DNA of 64,000 nucleotides from Enterococcus sp. BWB1-3 (GCF_016745275.1 NZ_JADOEP010000006.1:38359-102358), one strand, 5' to 3'; shown: positions 1 to 8,330, numbered from the stretch's first letter. Numbers and translations: made by a program. Notes: generated from the sequence alone by a model not told the origin.

Positions 1-337
1 TGCAGGAGCAAATGTCTTTATGCGACGAGAAATCGCAGGAGCAAATGTCTTTATGCGACGAGAAATTGCAGGAGCAAATGTCTTTATGCGACGAGAAATT
101 GCAGGAGCAAATGTCTTTATGCGACGAGAAATTGCAGGAGCAAATGTCTTTATGCGACGAGTAATCGCAGGAGCAAGCCTTTTGTGCGACGAGAAATCGC
201 AGGAGCAAGCCTTTTATGCGACGAGAAATCGCAGGAGCAAGCCTTTTGTGCGACGAGAAATCGCAGGAGCAAATGCCTTTATGCGACGAGAAATCGCAGG
301 AGCAAATGTCTTTATGCGACGAGTAATCGCAGGAGCA
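1..337 (+). repeat. Tandem 32-33 bp repeat array 1 (cut by window edge)
   Basis: Ten full units begin with TGCGACGAG at 21, 54, 87, 120, 153, 185, 217, 249, 282 and 315, and a truncated unit fills 1-20, so the array continues to the left of the window. Each unit is a 23-bp core (TGCGACGAG, then WAAYYGC, then AGGAGCA) plus a 9-10 bp linker such as AATGTCTTTA or AGCCTTTTG. The core holds a short inverted repeat, TGCGA with TCGCA. Linkers vary slightly and are not unique spacers, so this is a tandem repeat and not a CRISPR. Stop-free reading through the array is a by-product of unit length and composition. Confidence 0.95.
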
Positions 338-727
338 AGAGTAGGTACGCTCGCCGCCTGTAAGCTCTAAATTGTGATGAGCACTTATGCGAGAAAATAT
401 CGAATTACTTCATTCTTCGATGCAATAAGGTGGACAATCCGAAATTTATCAAGAGATACTATTTTTGAATTTACCCAAAATTTTAGAAACAAATACAGAG
501 AATCATTGAACTAACAGCATTTCGAAGCGTATTTCATTTGTTTAGAAAACAGCTTCTGTAACTACTAATATAATGGGATTTTTAGTGAATAATGGGTAGA
601 TTCAAAATACTATTCGATGGAATGAATAGATGTTGATTGGTCCTTTCTTGGAGCTTCCAAGATTTTTAGTATAGTTCGATTTATTTCCGAAGAGAGTTGG
701 GAACTTTTATTTCTGTCCCACTCTCTT
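338..727. repeat. Diverged intergenic element body following array 1
   Basis: No gene is visible here. Around 615-690 the sequence aligns with the body of the large elements at 53680 and 58470: the pieces GAATAGATGTTGATTGG, CTTGGAGCTTCC and TTCGATTTATTTCCGAAGAG match the same order in those copies with scattered substitutions. The far end, TTTCTGTCCCACTCTC, resembles the right end of the short element at 15241. I infer that array 1 plus this stretch is an older, decayed copy of the same modular element. The middle (371-600) is AT-rich and shows nothing else. Confidence 0.55.
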
Positions 728-730
728 TCT
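691..730 (+). terminator. Hairpin with T-rich tail upstream of nirB
   Basis: AGAGAGTTGGGA (691-702) pairs with TCCCACTCTCT (716-726), with one bulged T, and is followed by a T-rich run. It could end transcription entering from the left, or be a remnant of the repeat element end. Confidence 0.5.
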
Positions 731-736
731 TTATGC

Positions 737-767
737 TTGATTTATTAGGAAATTCCCTAATAGTCAA
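737..767. promoter_or_regulatory. Dyad operator overlapping the nirB promoter
   Basis: TATTAGG (743-749) and CCTAATA (756-762) form perfect 7-bp arms around AAATTC, with outer TTGA (737-740) and TCAA (764-767). The inner part, TAGGAAATTCCCTA, fits with one mismatch the TAGGG-N4-CCCTA type of site I recall for the staphylococcal nitrate/nitrite regulator NreC. A possible -35 TAGTCA (761-766) and -10 TATGCT (784-789), 17 bp apart, overlap it. Which regulator binds is inference. Confidence 0.55.
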
Positions 768-834
768 AAAGAAAATAGATTGTTATGCTAAAAAATAGAT
801 TGTTCAAATGATCACAATTGGGAGGAACACACAA

Positions 835-3237
835 ATGAAAGAAAAGCTTCTGTTGATTGGCAATGGGATGGCTGGCGTCCGTACGATTGAAGAAATTCTG
901 GAAAGAGACCCAGATAAATACGAGGTTACGATTATAGGGGAGGAGAGTTACCCGAACTATAATCGAATTATGCTTTCCAATGTCCTTCAGAAAAAAATGA
1001 CGGTAGATGAGATAATTACAAATCCTTTAACCTGGTATGAAGAAAATCAGATTCAGCTGATTAATCATGATCCGGCTGTTAAACTGGATGCGGAAAATAA
1101 ATGTGCGACAACGCAGTCAGGAAAAGAAATTTTTTATGATAAATGTATTCTTGCTACAGGCTCAAGAGCGTTCATCCTGCCGGTAGAGGGCTCAACATTG
1201 CCCGGAGTTGTCGGTTTCCGAACAATTGATGATACAGAAGCAATGTTGGATGCCGCCAAAAACTTTAAAAAGGCAGTTGTTATCGGCGGTGGGCTGTTAG
1301 GACTGGAGGCAGCAAAAGGTTTGGTTGATCAGGGAATGGATGTGACTGTTGTCCATTTGGAGAAATGGCTGATGGAGACACAGCTGGATGCCAAAGCCGG
1401 AGAAATGCTTAAGGCAGACCTTGAGAAGCAAGGTCTGAAATTTTTAATGGAGAAACGGACAGAAAAAATTCTTGGAACAGATCGTGTAACTGGAATGACA
1501 TTCAGTGATGGAACAACAATTGAAACAGATTTGATCGTGATGTCTGTAGGGATTCGTCCGGAAGTGACTCTGGCAAGAACTGCCGGACTGGATATCAACC
1601 GCGGGATTTTGGTTAATGACTTTATGCACACTAGTAATACACACATTTATGCTGTGGGAGAGTGTGTGGAACATAATGGACTGGTTTATGGCTTGGTGGC
1701 ACCTTTGTTTGAACAAGGAAAGGTTCTGGCGGATGTTTTAACTAATAGAGAAACAAAGCCGTATCAGGGCAGTACCACCTTTACCTCTCTGAAAGTTTCG
1801 GGCTGTGACCTTTATTCAGCTGGTGAGATTAAAGAGTGTGAAGGCGTAAACAGTATCGAAGCATTTGACGGGATTAATTTCACCTACAAAAAGATCTTTA
1901 TCAGAGAAAATCAGGTAGTCGGAGTTGTATTGTATGGCGATACAGCAGAAGGAAACCGTTATTACAATATTCTTAGAAAAAAAGAGATCATTGATGACTA
2001 TACACCGGTTTCACTACTGCATATGGCAGGAGAAGAAGCAAGTACGGATGTTGGGGAATGGTCAGATGACGAGATGATCTGCGGCTGTAATGGGGTAACA
2101 AAAGGAACGATTGTTAATGCCATTAATGAAAAGGAACTGACCTCTGTGGCAGATGTGACAAAGTATACAAAAGCCGGCGGTTCCTGTGGAAAATGTAAAA
2201 CTGTTATTGGTGCTGTACTGGAACATACACTTGGCGGAGAAATAGTGAGTGCACCGACTGGAATCTGCAGCTGTACGCCATTAACAAGGGATCAGATTGT
2301 GACTCAAATCCATGCAAAACATCTGACTTCTTCAGAAGAAGTTTACAAAGAACTTGATTTCACTAATGCAGAGGGCTGTCCAAAATGTCGTCCTGCGATT
2401 AATTTCTATTTAAATGTTGCTTGGCCGAAAGAGCATGAGGATGAACGAGAGTCCAGATATGTCAATGAGCGGATGTATGGAAATATTCAAAATGATGGAA
2501 CTTATTCGGTGATACCAAGAATGCGTGGAGGAAAGACAGATCCGCAGCAGCTGATTTTGATTGCCAAAGTTGCTGAAAAATATAATGTTCCGATGGTGAA
2601 AATTACAGGAAGTCAGCGGATTGGTCTATTCGGAGTGAAGAAAGAAGATATGCCGAAGATTTGGGAAGAACTGGATATGACAGCAGCCGCGGCTTACGCC
2701 AAAGCAGTTCGTTCTGTTAAAACATGCGTAGGAGCGAATTTCTGCCGATTTGGAACACAAGACTCACTAGGCTTGGGAATTAAACTGGAGCAGCGGTTTG
2801 AATTTATTGATACGCCGCATAAATTTAAAATGGGTGTTTCAGCTTGTCCAAGAAGCTGTGTCGAAAGCGGCGTGAAAGACTTTGGAATTATTGGTGTTGA
2901 GAATGGCTTCCAGATTTATATTGGCGGAAACGGCGGAACAGAAATAAAAGAGGCACAGTTGCTGACGACTGCAGAAACAGAAGAGGAAGTAATCGAAATC
3001 TGCGGTGCGATGCTGCAATATTATAGAGAAACAGGTGTCTATGCAGAACGGACTGCTCCGTGGATTGATCGTCTGGGCTTTGAAACAGTAAAAGAAGTTC
3101 TGTTGGATGCCGAGCATCGGAAAGAGCTAATTGTACGTTTAGATGAAGCTGTTGCAGGACGTCGAGGTAATCCTTGGGAAGAAGTTGTCAACAGTCAGGA
3201 ATTACAAAATGAAATGTATACAGTAGGGAGAGCATAA
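835..3237 (+). CDS. nirB: Nitrite reductase [NAD(P)H] large subunit
   Basis: Cytoplasmic enzyme that reduces nitrite to ammonium with NAD(P)H, using FAD, Fe-S clusters and siroheme. The 800-residue product has an N-terminal FAD/NAD(P) oxidoreductase domain (GNGMAG near residue 9; GGGLLGLEAA near 150), two BFD-like [2Fe-2S] cysteine sets (C416, C418, C451, C454 and C478, C480, C515, C518), then the sulfite/nitrite reductase half-domain. The siroheme/[4Fe-4S] ligands are C631, C637, C671 and C675, in the expected C-X5-C and C-X3-C spacing. I start at ATG 835, with GGGAGG at 820-825, and not at the in-frame ATG 808, which has no ribosome binding site. It heads an operon with nirD one base downstream. 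All key residues are present, so the enzyme should be active if siroheme is supplied. Confidence 0.95.
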   Translation: MKEKLLLIGNGMAGVRTIEEILERDPDKYEVTIIGEESYPNYNRIMLSNVLQKKMTVDEIITNPLTWYEENQIQLINHDPAVKLDAENKCATTQSGKEIFYDKCILATGSRAFILPVEGSTLPGVVGFRTIDDTEAMLDAAKNFKKAVVIGGGLLGLEAAKGLVDQGMDVTVVHLEKWLMETQLDAKAGEMLKADLEKQGLKFLMEKRTEKILGTDRVTGMTFSDGTTIETDLIVMSVGIRPEVTLARTAGLDINRGILVNDFMHTSNTHIYAVGECVEHNGLVYGLVAPLFEQGKVLADVLTNRETKPYQGSTTFTSLKVSGCDLYSAGEIKECEGVNSIEAFDGINFTYKKIFIRENQVVGVVLYGDTAEGNRYYNILRKKEIIDDYTPVSLLHMAGEEASTDVGEWSDDEMICGCNGVTKGTIVNAINEKELTSVADVTKYTKAGGSCGKCKTVIGAVLEHTLGGEIVSAPTGICSCTPLTRDQIVTQIHAKHLTSSEEVYKELDFTNAEGCPKCRPAINFYLNVAWPKEHEDERESRYVNERMYGNIQNDGTYSVIPRMRGGKTDPQQLILIAKVAEKYNVPMVKITGSQRIGLFGVKKEDMPKIWEELDMTAAAAYAKAVRSVKTCVGANFCRFGTQDSLGLGIKLEQRFEFIDTPHKFKMGVSACPRSCVESGVKDFGIIGVENGFQIYIGGNGGTEIKEAQLLTTAETEEEVIEICGAMLQYYRETGVYAERTAPWIDRLGFETVKEVLLDAEHRKELIVRLDEAVAGRRGNPWEEVVNSQELQNEMYTVGRA

Positions 3238-3238
3238 A

Positions 3239-3547
3239 ATGGAAAAAATATTTGTAGCCTCTTTAAGTGAACTGGTACCGCGAATCGGAAGAGAAGTTCT
3301 GATTGGAGATCAAAAGATTGCGGTCTATCGTTTAAGTGATGACCGTGTGAAAGCAATAGAGAATGTTTGTCCTCATAAACAGGGACCGCTTGCTGAAGGG
3401 ATTGTGTCTGGTGATTTTGTCTTCTGTCCATTGCATGACTACAAAATTTCTCTAAATGACGGGATTGTACAGGACCCTGATGAAGGCTGTGTACGTACAT
3501 TTGAAACAATGGTTGAAGGCGATAAAGTCTACGTTATGGTGGACTAG
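3239..3547 (+). CDS. nirD: Nitrite reductase small subunit, Rieske type
   Basis: Small partner of NirB, 102 residues, a Rieske-fold [2Fe-2S] protein. The motif is complete: C44-P-H46 and C63-P-L-H66. Many NirD proteins have lost these ligands, so the cluster-binding form is worth noting. It starts one base after the nirB stop, with GGGAGAG at the end of nirB as ribosome binding site, and its own stop is directly followed by the ATG of the methyltransferase gene. This tight packing indicates translational coupling and a single mRNA. Confidence 0.92.
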   Translation: MEKIFVASLSELVPRIGREVLIGDQKIAVYRLSDDRVKAIENVCPHKQGPLAEGIVSGDFVFCPLHDYKISLNDGIVQDPDEGCVRTFETMVEGDKVYVMVD

Positions 3548-4513
3548 ATGGGGAAAGTTTATTTTGTAGGTGCCGGTTCAGGAGATCCGGAATTACTGAC
3601 TCTAAAAGGCAAAAGACTGCTGGAAACAGCAGATGTCATCATTTATGACCGCCTGGTTCATCCAATATTTCTGCATTTGGCTAAAGAGGAAGCACGATTC
3701 ATTTTTAGCGGAAAATATCCAAAAAATCATGTATTGAAGCAGAAAAATATTAATGAGCTGTTGAAGGAAGAATGCCGGAAGGATCAGTTAATTGTACGTT
3801 TGAAAGGCGGCGATCCAAGTATATTCGGCCGTGTGGGAGAAGAAATCGCTGTTCTCAGAGAACAGGGAGCGGTTTACGAAGTTGTCCCCGGAATAACAGC
3901 CGCTTCGGCTGCCAGCAGCTACAGCGGCATCTCACTGACACACAGAGAACACAGCAGTAAAGTAACATTTGTCACTGCTCATCGCAAACAGGGAGAGCAG
4001 CTGGACTTTAAAGGTCTAACGGAAAAAGGGACTGTCTGCCTATATATGGGGGTGGAATATGCTGCTGAAACACAGCAAAAGCTGATGGAACAAAATGTTT
4101 CTGCGGAATTGCCTGTTGCTATTATTGAATGGGGAACAATGGGAAGACAACGTACCTTTACGACGAATATCCTTCAGATGATTGACTGTATTGCTCAGAA
4201 TCAAGTCAAAAATCCCTCGATGATTGTTGTGGGAAATGTAGTTTCTGAACGGAAGGGTCCGGACTGGTTTGAACAAAAACCACTATTCGGTAAAAGACTG
4301 CTGCTAGTAGACACAAAGAAAATCTGTTTTGAAACAATCCTTGAGTACACAGAGCAAGGTGCTGATGTCTATGCAGTTCAGGTCGGTGAAGAAAGAGACC
4401 GGCGTTTTGATGAAGTAGACCGACAATATCTAAAGGATTATACATTTGATGAAGTGGTTTATTTAAGTAAACAAGTAACCGAAATAAATAAGAAACACTT
4501 TCAGTATTTATAA
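3548..4513 (+). CDS. Uroporphyrinogen-III C-methyltransferase with a vestigial HemD-like tail
   Basis: SAM-dependent methylation of uroporphyrinogen III to precorrin-2, the first committed step to siroheme. Residues 1 to about 240 form the tetrapyrrole methylase domain: VYFVGAGSGDPELLTLKG at the start, VRLKGGDPSIFGR near 85, and VVPGITAASAA near 110. After about residue 247 the protein continues with FGKRLLLVDTKK and roughly 70 more residues. That junction is typical of methyltransferase-HemD fusions, but the HemD part stops far short of a full domain (about 240 residues). A separate complete hemD lies at 6973. I infer an ancestral fusion that lost its second half, or a linker kept after gene splitting. 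It supplies the NirB cofactor pathway and begins exactly at the nirD stop. Confidence 0.88.
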   Translation: MGKVYFVGAGSGDPELLTLKGKRLLETADVIIYDRLVHPIFLHLAKEEARFIFSGKYPKNHVLKQKNINELLKEECRKDQLIVRLKGGDPSIFGRVGEEIAVLREQGAVYEVVPGITAASAASSYSGISLTHREHSSKVTFVTAHRKQGEQLDFKGLTEKGTVCLYMGVEYAAETQQKLMEQNVSAELPVAIIEWGTMGRQRTFTTNILQMIDCIAQNQVKNPSMIVVGNVVSERKGPDWFEQKPLFGKRLLLVDTKKICFETILEYTEQGADVYAVQVGEERDRRFDEVDRQYLKDYTFDEVVYLSKQVTEINKKHFQYL

Positions 4514-4745
4514 ATAGTTTTGACGGGAGAGATTTACTCTCTCGCTGATATAGGGGACAGCGAGAGAACGAAGAGCAGCAGTACAGTGAGTTTATTTATC
4601 CAATGGAGACTGCATAAAGAGTAATGAAAAGATTGAACAGCTGGGGCATGCTTAAAGATGAACGAGGAATCTAAATTTTTTGGACAGTTCCCTGTTTGTG
4701 GTCTGCTCACAGGAATGAATATTCACAAAGAAAAGGAGATAGAGT
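4514..4745 (+). promoter_or_regulatory. Structured spacer between methyltransferase gene and nirC
   Basis: A 9-bp hairpin is formed by TCTCTCGCT (4538-4546) and AGCGAGAGA (4559-4567). The left arm can instead pair with the upstream GGGAGAG (4525-4531), so two helices exclude each other, as in attenuators and riboswitches. A weaker GCAGT/ACTGC pairing lies downstream (about 4578-4612). There is no poly-T tail at either hairpin. I recognise no known RNA family. An ORF that runs across this spacer and into nirC has no supporting features. Confidence 0.4.
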
Positions 4746-5528
4746 ATGGGGTCACTTCAACCACCGGAAATTGTAGATTTCACAATAGAAAAAGGAATAC
4801 AAAAGGCACGAGGCAGCTTTTTGACATTAGCAGTGTTAGGGTTTTTAGCAGGAATGTTCATAGCTATTGCAGGAGTTGCCATGATTCGGACAATGGGGAC
4901 AATGCCGAGCGAATGGGGGTCTTTGGTAAATGTTATTGGGGCAGCTGTTTTCCCTTTTGGGTTAATCTGTCTGCTGTTGGCAGGCGGAGAGCTGGTTACG
5001 GGGAACATGATGGTCGTTTCCATGGCTCTTTTTGCAAAAAAAATCAGCGGTAAAGAATGGCTGAGAAATATTGTCATTGTGACGGTGTTCAATTTAATTG
5101 GGTCGCTGTTTGTTGCGTATTTCTTTGGCTATCTCAGTGGTGCACTTCAAGGCGATTTTGCAGAACGTGCAATTCAGGTTTCTCTGGGGCGAACAAAAGA
5201 CACCTTATTACAAGGGTTTTTATCAGGGATTGCCTGTAATATTCTAGTAAGTACAGCTGTTTATCTACAGTTCGCAGCGAAAGATTTTATTGGGAAAATT
5301 GTAGGGATTTTTCTGCCAATTATGGGCTTTGTCATTTGCGGCTATCAGCACGTTGTTGCGAATATGTTTCTGATTCCGATGGGGATTATTCTTGGAGGAA
5401 ATACATGGGCAGAGTTTGGTAAAAATATGGTCAGTGTTTATTTCGGAAATTTAGCAGGCGGCGGAATTTTTATCGCCGGCATGTATTTTCTTGCATATAA
5501 AGTGGGTACACGAAAGCTTTCAAATTAG
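4746..5528 (+). CDS. nirC: Formate/nitrite transporter family channel
   Basis: Membrane protein of the FocA/NirC family, 260 residues with six predicted membrane segments (first at about 22-45, last at about 230-250). The family forms pentameric channels for small monovalent anions. Family-typical stretches include GGELVTGNMM near residue 80 and CGYQHVVANMF near 197. Its place after nirB-nirD-methyltransferase favours nitrite as substrate, though formate cannot be excluded from sequence alone. The start at 4746 has AAGGAGAT just upstream. A hairpin terminator follows the gene, so the nir transcript probably ends before the repeat array. Confidence 0.9.
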   Translation: MGSLQPPEIVDFTIEKGIQKARGSFLTLAVLGFLAGMFIAIAGVAMIRTMGTMPSEWGSLVNVIGAAVFPFGLICLLLAGGELVTGNMMVVSMALFAKKISGKEWLRNIVIVTVFNLIGSLFVAYFFGYLSGALQGDFAERAIQVSLGRTKDTLLQGFLSGIACNILVSTAVYLQFAAKDFIGKIVGIFLPIMGFVICGYQHVVANMFLIPMGIILGGNTWAEFGKNMVSVYFGNLAGGGIFIAGMYFLAYKVGTRKLSN

Positions 5529-5551
5529 GGAGTTACTTGTGTAGCGCAGCT

Positions 5552-5588
5552 AACGTGCAGCTTCTAAAGAGGTTGCACGTTTTGCTTG
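5552..5588 (+). terminator. Terminator after nirC
   Basis: AACGTGCA (5552-5559) pairs with TGCACGTT (5574-5581) and is followed by TTGCTT. It closes the nir operon directly before repeat array 2. Confidence 0.6.
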
Positions 5589-5599
5589 TCCATATAATT

Positions 5600-5909
5600 G
5601 AGGTTGTGCCGAAGCTTCTCCATACGACGAGAAATCGCAGGAGCAAAGGTCTTTATGCGACGAGAAATCGCAGGAGCAAAGGTCTTTATGCGACGAGAAA
5701 TCGCAGGAGCAAAGGTCTTTATGCGACGAGAAATCGCAGGAGCAAAGGTCTTCATGCGACGAGAAATCGCAGGAGCAAAGGTCTTCATGCGACGAGAAAT
5801 CGCAGGAGCAAAGGTCTTTATGCGACGAGAAATCGCAGGAGCAAAGGTCTTTATGCGACGAGAAATCGCAGGAGCAAAGGTCTTCATGCGACGAGAAATC
5901 GCAGGAGCA
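5600..5909 (+). repeat. Tandem 33-bp repeat array 2 with conserved left flank
   Basis: Nine units start at 5623, 5656, 5689, 5722, 5755, 5788, 5821, 5854 and 5887, all exactly 33 bp apart, with linkers AAGGTCTTTA or AAGGTCTTCA. The left flank (5601-5622, GAGGTTGTGCCGAAGCTTCT then CC) matches the flank of array 3 (GAGGTAGTGACAAAGCTTCT then TC), so array and flank travel together. The right side shows no match to the element body. The array lies between nirC and hemC and encodes nothing recognisable. Confidence 0.93.
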
Positions 5910-6066
5910 AATACTATATGTGTATGACAATACGTGGGATACGGCAACATTCCTTCTTTAAATAGAACTAGCCCATATCTATTTTTTCGAAAAGACCTGC
6001 GGCTAGAATTTTTGGATAGGTCCTAGTATGATAAGAGTAAATGTAGAAAAAGGAAGAGACTAAATC

Positions 6067-6972
6067 ATGAGAACAGTTCGTGTAGGAACCCGCAATAGCC
6101 CGCTGGCTATGAAGCAGACAGAAATTATTATTGAACTACTTAAAGCAGCACACGGAGAGTTTCAAATTGACATTGTTCCCATGGTTACCACAGGGGATCG
6201 TCTGCTTTCTGTCAGTTTATCTAAAATCGGCGGGAAAGGTCTTTTTATAAATGAAGTGGAGAATGCTTTGTTGGCAGAAGAGATCGATTTTGCGGTTCAC
6301 AGTTTAAAGGATATGCCGGCGGTGATGGCAGAGGGCTTGACGCTGGCTGCATTGCCTAAACGAGGAAAACCAACGGACTGTCTGATTTTCCGCAGAGTTC
6401 AAAGTATTTCTGAGCTGCCGACAAATGCCAGAATAGGCACCAGCAGTCTGAGAAGAGACTTTCAGATGCGGCATTTGAAAACCGGCATACAAGTTGAATC
6501 TATTCGTGGAAATGTCGGAACCCGACTGAAGAAGATGGAGGAACAGAAACTGGATGCGATTGTTTTAGCATCAGCTGGATTGGATCGCTTAGACTGGTTT
6601 GAACAGTCAGAGTATGCGTATCAGGAGCTGCTGGTGGAAGAGTGTATCCCTGCAGTAGGTCAAGGCGCATTAGCTGTGGAATGTCGCGCGAAGGATCAGG
6701 AAATGATTGATTTCTTAAAGGTCATTGATGATCAGGAAAATCGCAAGCTCGTAACAGAAGAGCGTGCATTTCTTCGTGTGCTGAATGGAAACTGCGAGCT
6801 GCCTGTGGGTGCATATGCGCGGAAAATAGCAATTGGTTATCAGATGTTCGGTTTTTTGGGAGATAAAACGCAGCAGCATTCTGTTCAGAAAAGTCTTATC
6901 GTTGATGAAATTACCGGTGCCGGCAGGAAGCTGGGAGAAGAGCTGTTGAAAGAACTTGGGGACAGTGAATAG
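6067..6972 (+). CDS. hemC: Hydroxymethylbilane synthase (porphobilinogen deaminase)
   Basis: Condenses four porphobilinogen molecules into hydroxymethylbilane in the tetrapyrrole pathway. At 301 residues it has normal length. Diagnostic motifs are GTRNSPLA near the start, DFAVHSLKDMP near 75, RIGTSSLRR near 124, VGQGALAVECR near 198, and the cofactor-anchoring cysteine C243 in NGNCELP, which carries the dipyrromethane. GGAAGAG lies before ATG 6067. hemD follows without a gap. With the nir block upstream, the likely purpose is siroheme and not heme. HemA, HemL and HemB, needed to make porphobilinogen, are not in the window. Confidence 0.96.
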   Translation: MRTVRVGTRNSPLAMKQTEIIIELLKAAHGEFQIDIVPMVTTGDRLLSVSLSKIGGKGLFINEVENALLAEEIDFAVHSLKDMPAVMAEGLTLAALPKRGKPTDCLIFRRVQSISELPTNARIGTSSLRRDFQMRHLKTGIQVESIRGNVGTRLKKMEEQKLDAIVLASAGLDRLDWFEQSEYAYQELLVEECIPAVGQGALAVECRAKDQEMIDFLKVIDDQENRKLVTEERAFLRVLNGNCELPVGAYARKIAIGYQMFGFLGDKTQQHSVQKSLIVDEITGAGRKLGEELLKELGDSE

Positions 6973-7659
6973 ATGAGAAAAATTCTTTTAACCCGTTTAC
7001 CTGAAGACAATATAGACGACAAACTGTATTTTCAACAACAACACTATACATGTATGGAAATTCCTTTGATGAGGCTGAGACCGCGGCTGATTGAAGAGAA
7101 ACAAATAAAAAAATTGATTGATGCGGAGTGGGTCTTTTTGACTAGTCAGCACAGTGCAGCTTTTTTTATTAAATTATTGAAGGAACAAAAACTTCTTTCT
7201 GTTTTTCAGATTAAGAAATTCGCAGTAATTGGAGAAAAAACAGCAAATGCGTTAAGAGAAGCAGGGATTGAACCTGTTTTTCAATCGATTGTTCAAGCGA
7301 AGAAAAGTATGTTTAAGCAATGGATAGCAGATTGTTCAGAAGAACCAGTTAAAATTGTTTATCCTAAAAGCAGCCTTGCTAATGCGATCGGTGAAGAGTT
7401 GTTGTTGAAAGATGGGCATGAGCTTTTCACTTTTACCCTGTATGACAATGTATTCTCGGAATCAGCACGCCAGCAGTTGAAAGTCTATCTGGATGATCCG
7501 GAATTGTCAGCAGTTTATTTTACCAGTCCTTCTCTTTGGACCCGATTCTATGAAACTTGCAAGGAAATCAATTTCAACAGGGAACTTCATTTCTATTGTG
7601 TGGGTCAGACAACTCAGGCAGCAATTCATAAAGACGGTTTTAATGCTGAGATTAGATAG
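6973..7659 (+). CDS. hemD: Uroporphyrinogen-III synthase
   Basis: Closes and inverts ring D of hydroxymethylbilane to give uroporphyrinogen III, the substrate of the methyltransferase at 3548. The 228-residue protein is poorly conserved, as is usual for this family. It shows the two-lobed pattern, with WVFLTSQHSAAFF near residue 50 and AVYFTSPSLWTRF near 178, each matching the family's strand plus T(S)xx(A/S)xxxF turn. Its ATG follows the hemC stop immediately, so the two are co-transcribed. The assignment rests on these motifs and on the position after hemC. Confidence 0.88.
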   Translation: MRKILLTRLPEDNIDDKLYFQQQHYTCMEIPLMRLRPRLIEEKQIKKLIDAEWVFLTSQHSAAFFIKLLKEQKLLSVFQIKKFAVIGEKTANALREAGIEPVFQSIVQAKKSMFKQWIADCSEEPVKIVYPKSSLANAIGEELLLKDGHELFTFTLYDNVFSESARQQLKVYLDDPELSAVYFTSPSLWTRFYETCKEINFNRELHFYCVGQTTQAAIHKDGFNAEIR

Positions 7660-7717
7660 TCGGTTATCAGCATGTTCTACTGTATAATGAAAGTTGAAAT
7701 TCATTAAAAAGGATGGG

Positions 7718-8254
7718 ATGAATGTGCGGAAAGTGATCTTGTATATTGCGACAAGCTTGGACGGTTATATAGCAGAGACTGATGGTTCCATTGATTTTTT
7801 AACGGTAGAGACGGATGCACCGGAAGAAGATAACAGTTATGAAGAACTGCTGGAGCGGATTGATACAGTCGTTCTCGGAAGAACGACCTATGATCAGGTG
7901 GTAAACGAGCTTTCACCGGAGCAGTATCCGTATGAGGATAAAACATCTTATATTATTACGCACCATGAAAAACCAGAAAATGCTGATCTGATTTTTACAG
8001 CTGAACAGCCAGATAAGCTGGTTGAACGTTTGAAAAAAGAAGAAGGAAAAGATATTTGGATTGTTGGAGGCGGACAAGTGATTACTCCGCTGATTAACTG
8101 TAACCTCATTGATGAATATATTGTTACAACGATTCCGGTGATTTTAGGACAGGGAATTCCTTTATTTCAATCAATTAAGCAGTCAGTGGTATTAAAGAGT
8201 GTTGATTCCTACTGCAAAAACGGTATGATTACATCAACATACAGCAAGGTATAA
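7718..8254 (+). CDS. Dihydrofolate reductase family protein (RibD C-terminal domain)
   Basis: A stand-alone NADPH-dependent reductase-like protein of 178 residues, similar to the B. subtilis YwjB/YyaP group. The start MNVRKVILYIATSLDGYIA and the later IWIVGGGQVITPLI near 115 are typical of the RibD C-terminal/DHFR-like fold, including the glycine-rich NADPH loop. The physiological substrate of these small proteins is unknown. I chose ATG 7718 over ATG 7694 because AAAAAGG lies just before it; GTG 7724 is an alternative. It follows hemD by 58 bases and may be read from the same transcript or from a weak local promoter. Confidence 0.82.
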   Translation: MNVRKVILYIATSLDGYIAETDGSIDFLTVETDAPEEDNSYEELLERIDTVVLGRTTYDQVVNELSPEQYPYEDKTSYIITHHEKPENADLIFTAEQPDKLVERLKKEEGKDIWIVGGGQVITPLINCNLIDEYIVTTIPVILGQGIPLFQSIKQSVVLKSVDSYCKNGMITSTYSKV

Positions 8255-8330
8255 GAATAATTGTAAATCCAGCGAGAATCAACTTTCAGTCTATAAGAAA
8301 GTTGATTTTTCTTTTTCTTGAATAAAAGTT

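Noticed and set aside
4658-5053. Separate gene overlapping nirC in another frame
   Set aside because: Covered by the well-supported nirC frame; composition is that of a shadow frame.
5623-5909. CRISPR array
   Set aside because: Period is 32-33 bp with near-identical linkers and no unique spacers; no cas genes are nearby. The same holds for the other four arrays.
5537-5965. Repetitive protein encoded by the arrays
   Set aside because: Several frames on both strands are open because the unit is a multiple of three and stop-poor. No ribosome binding site, and other arrays with period 32 shift frame at each unit.
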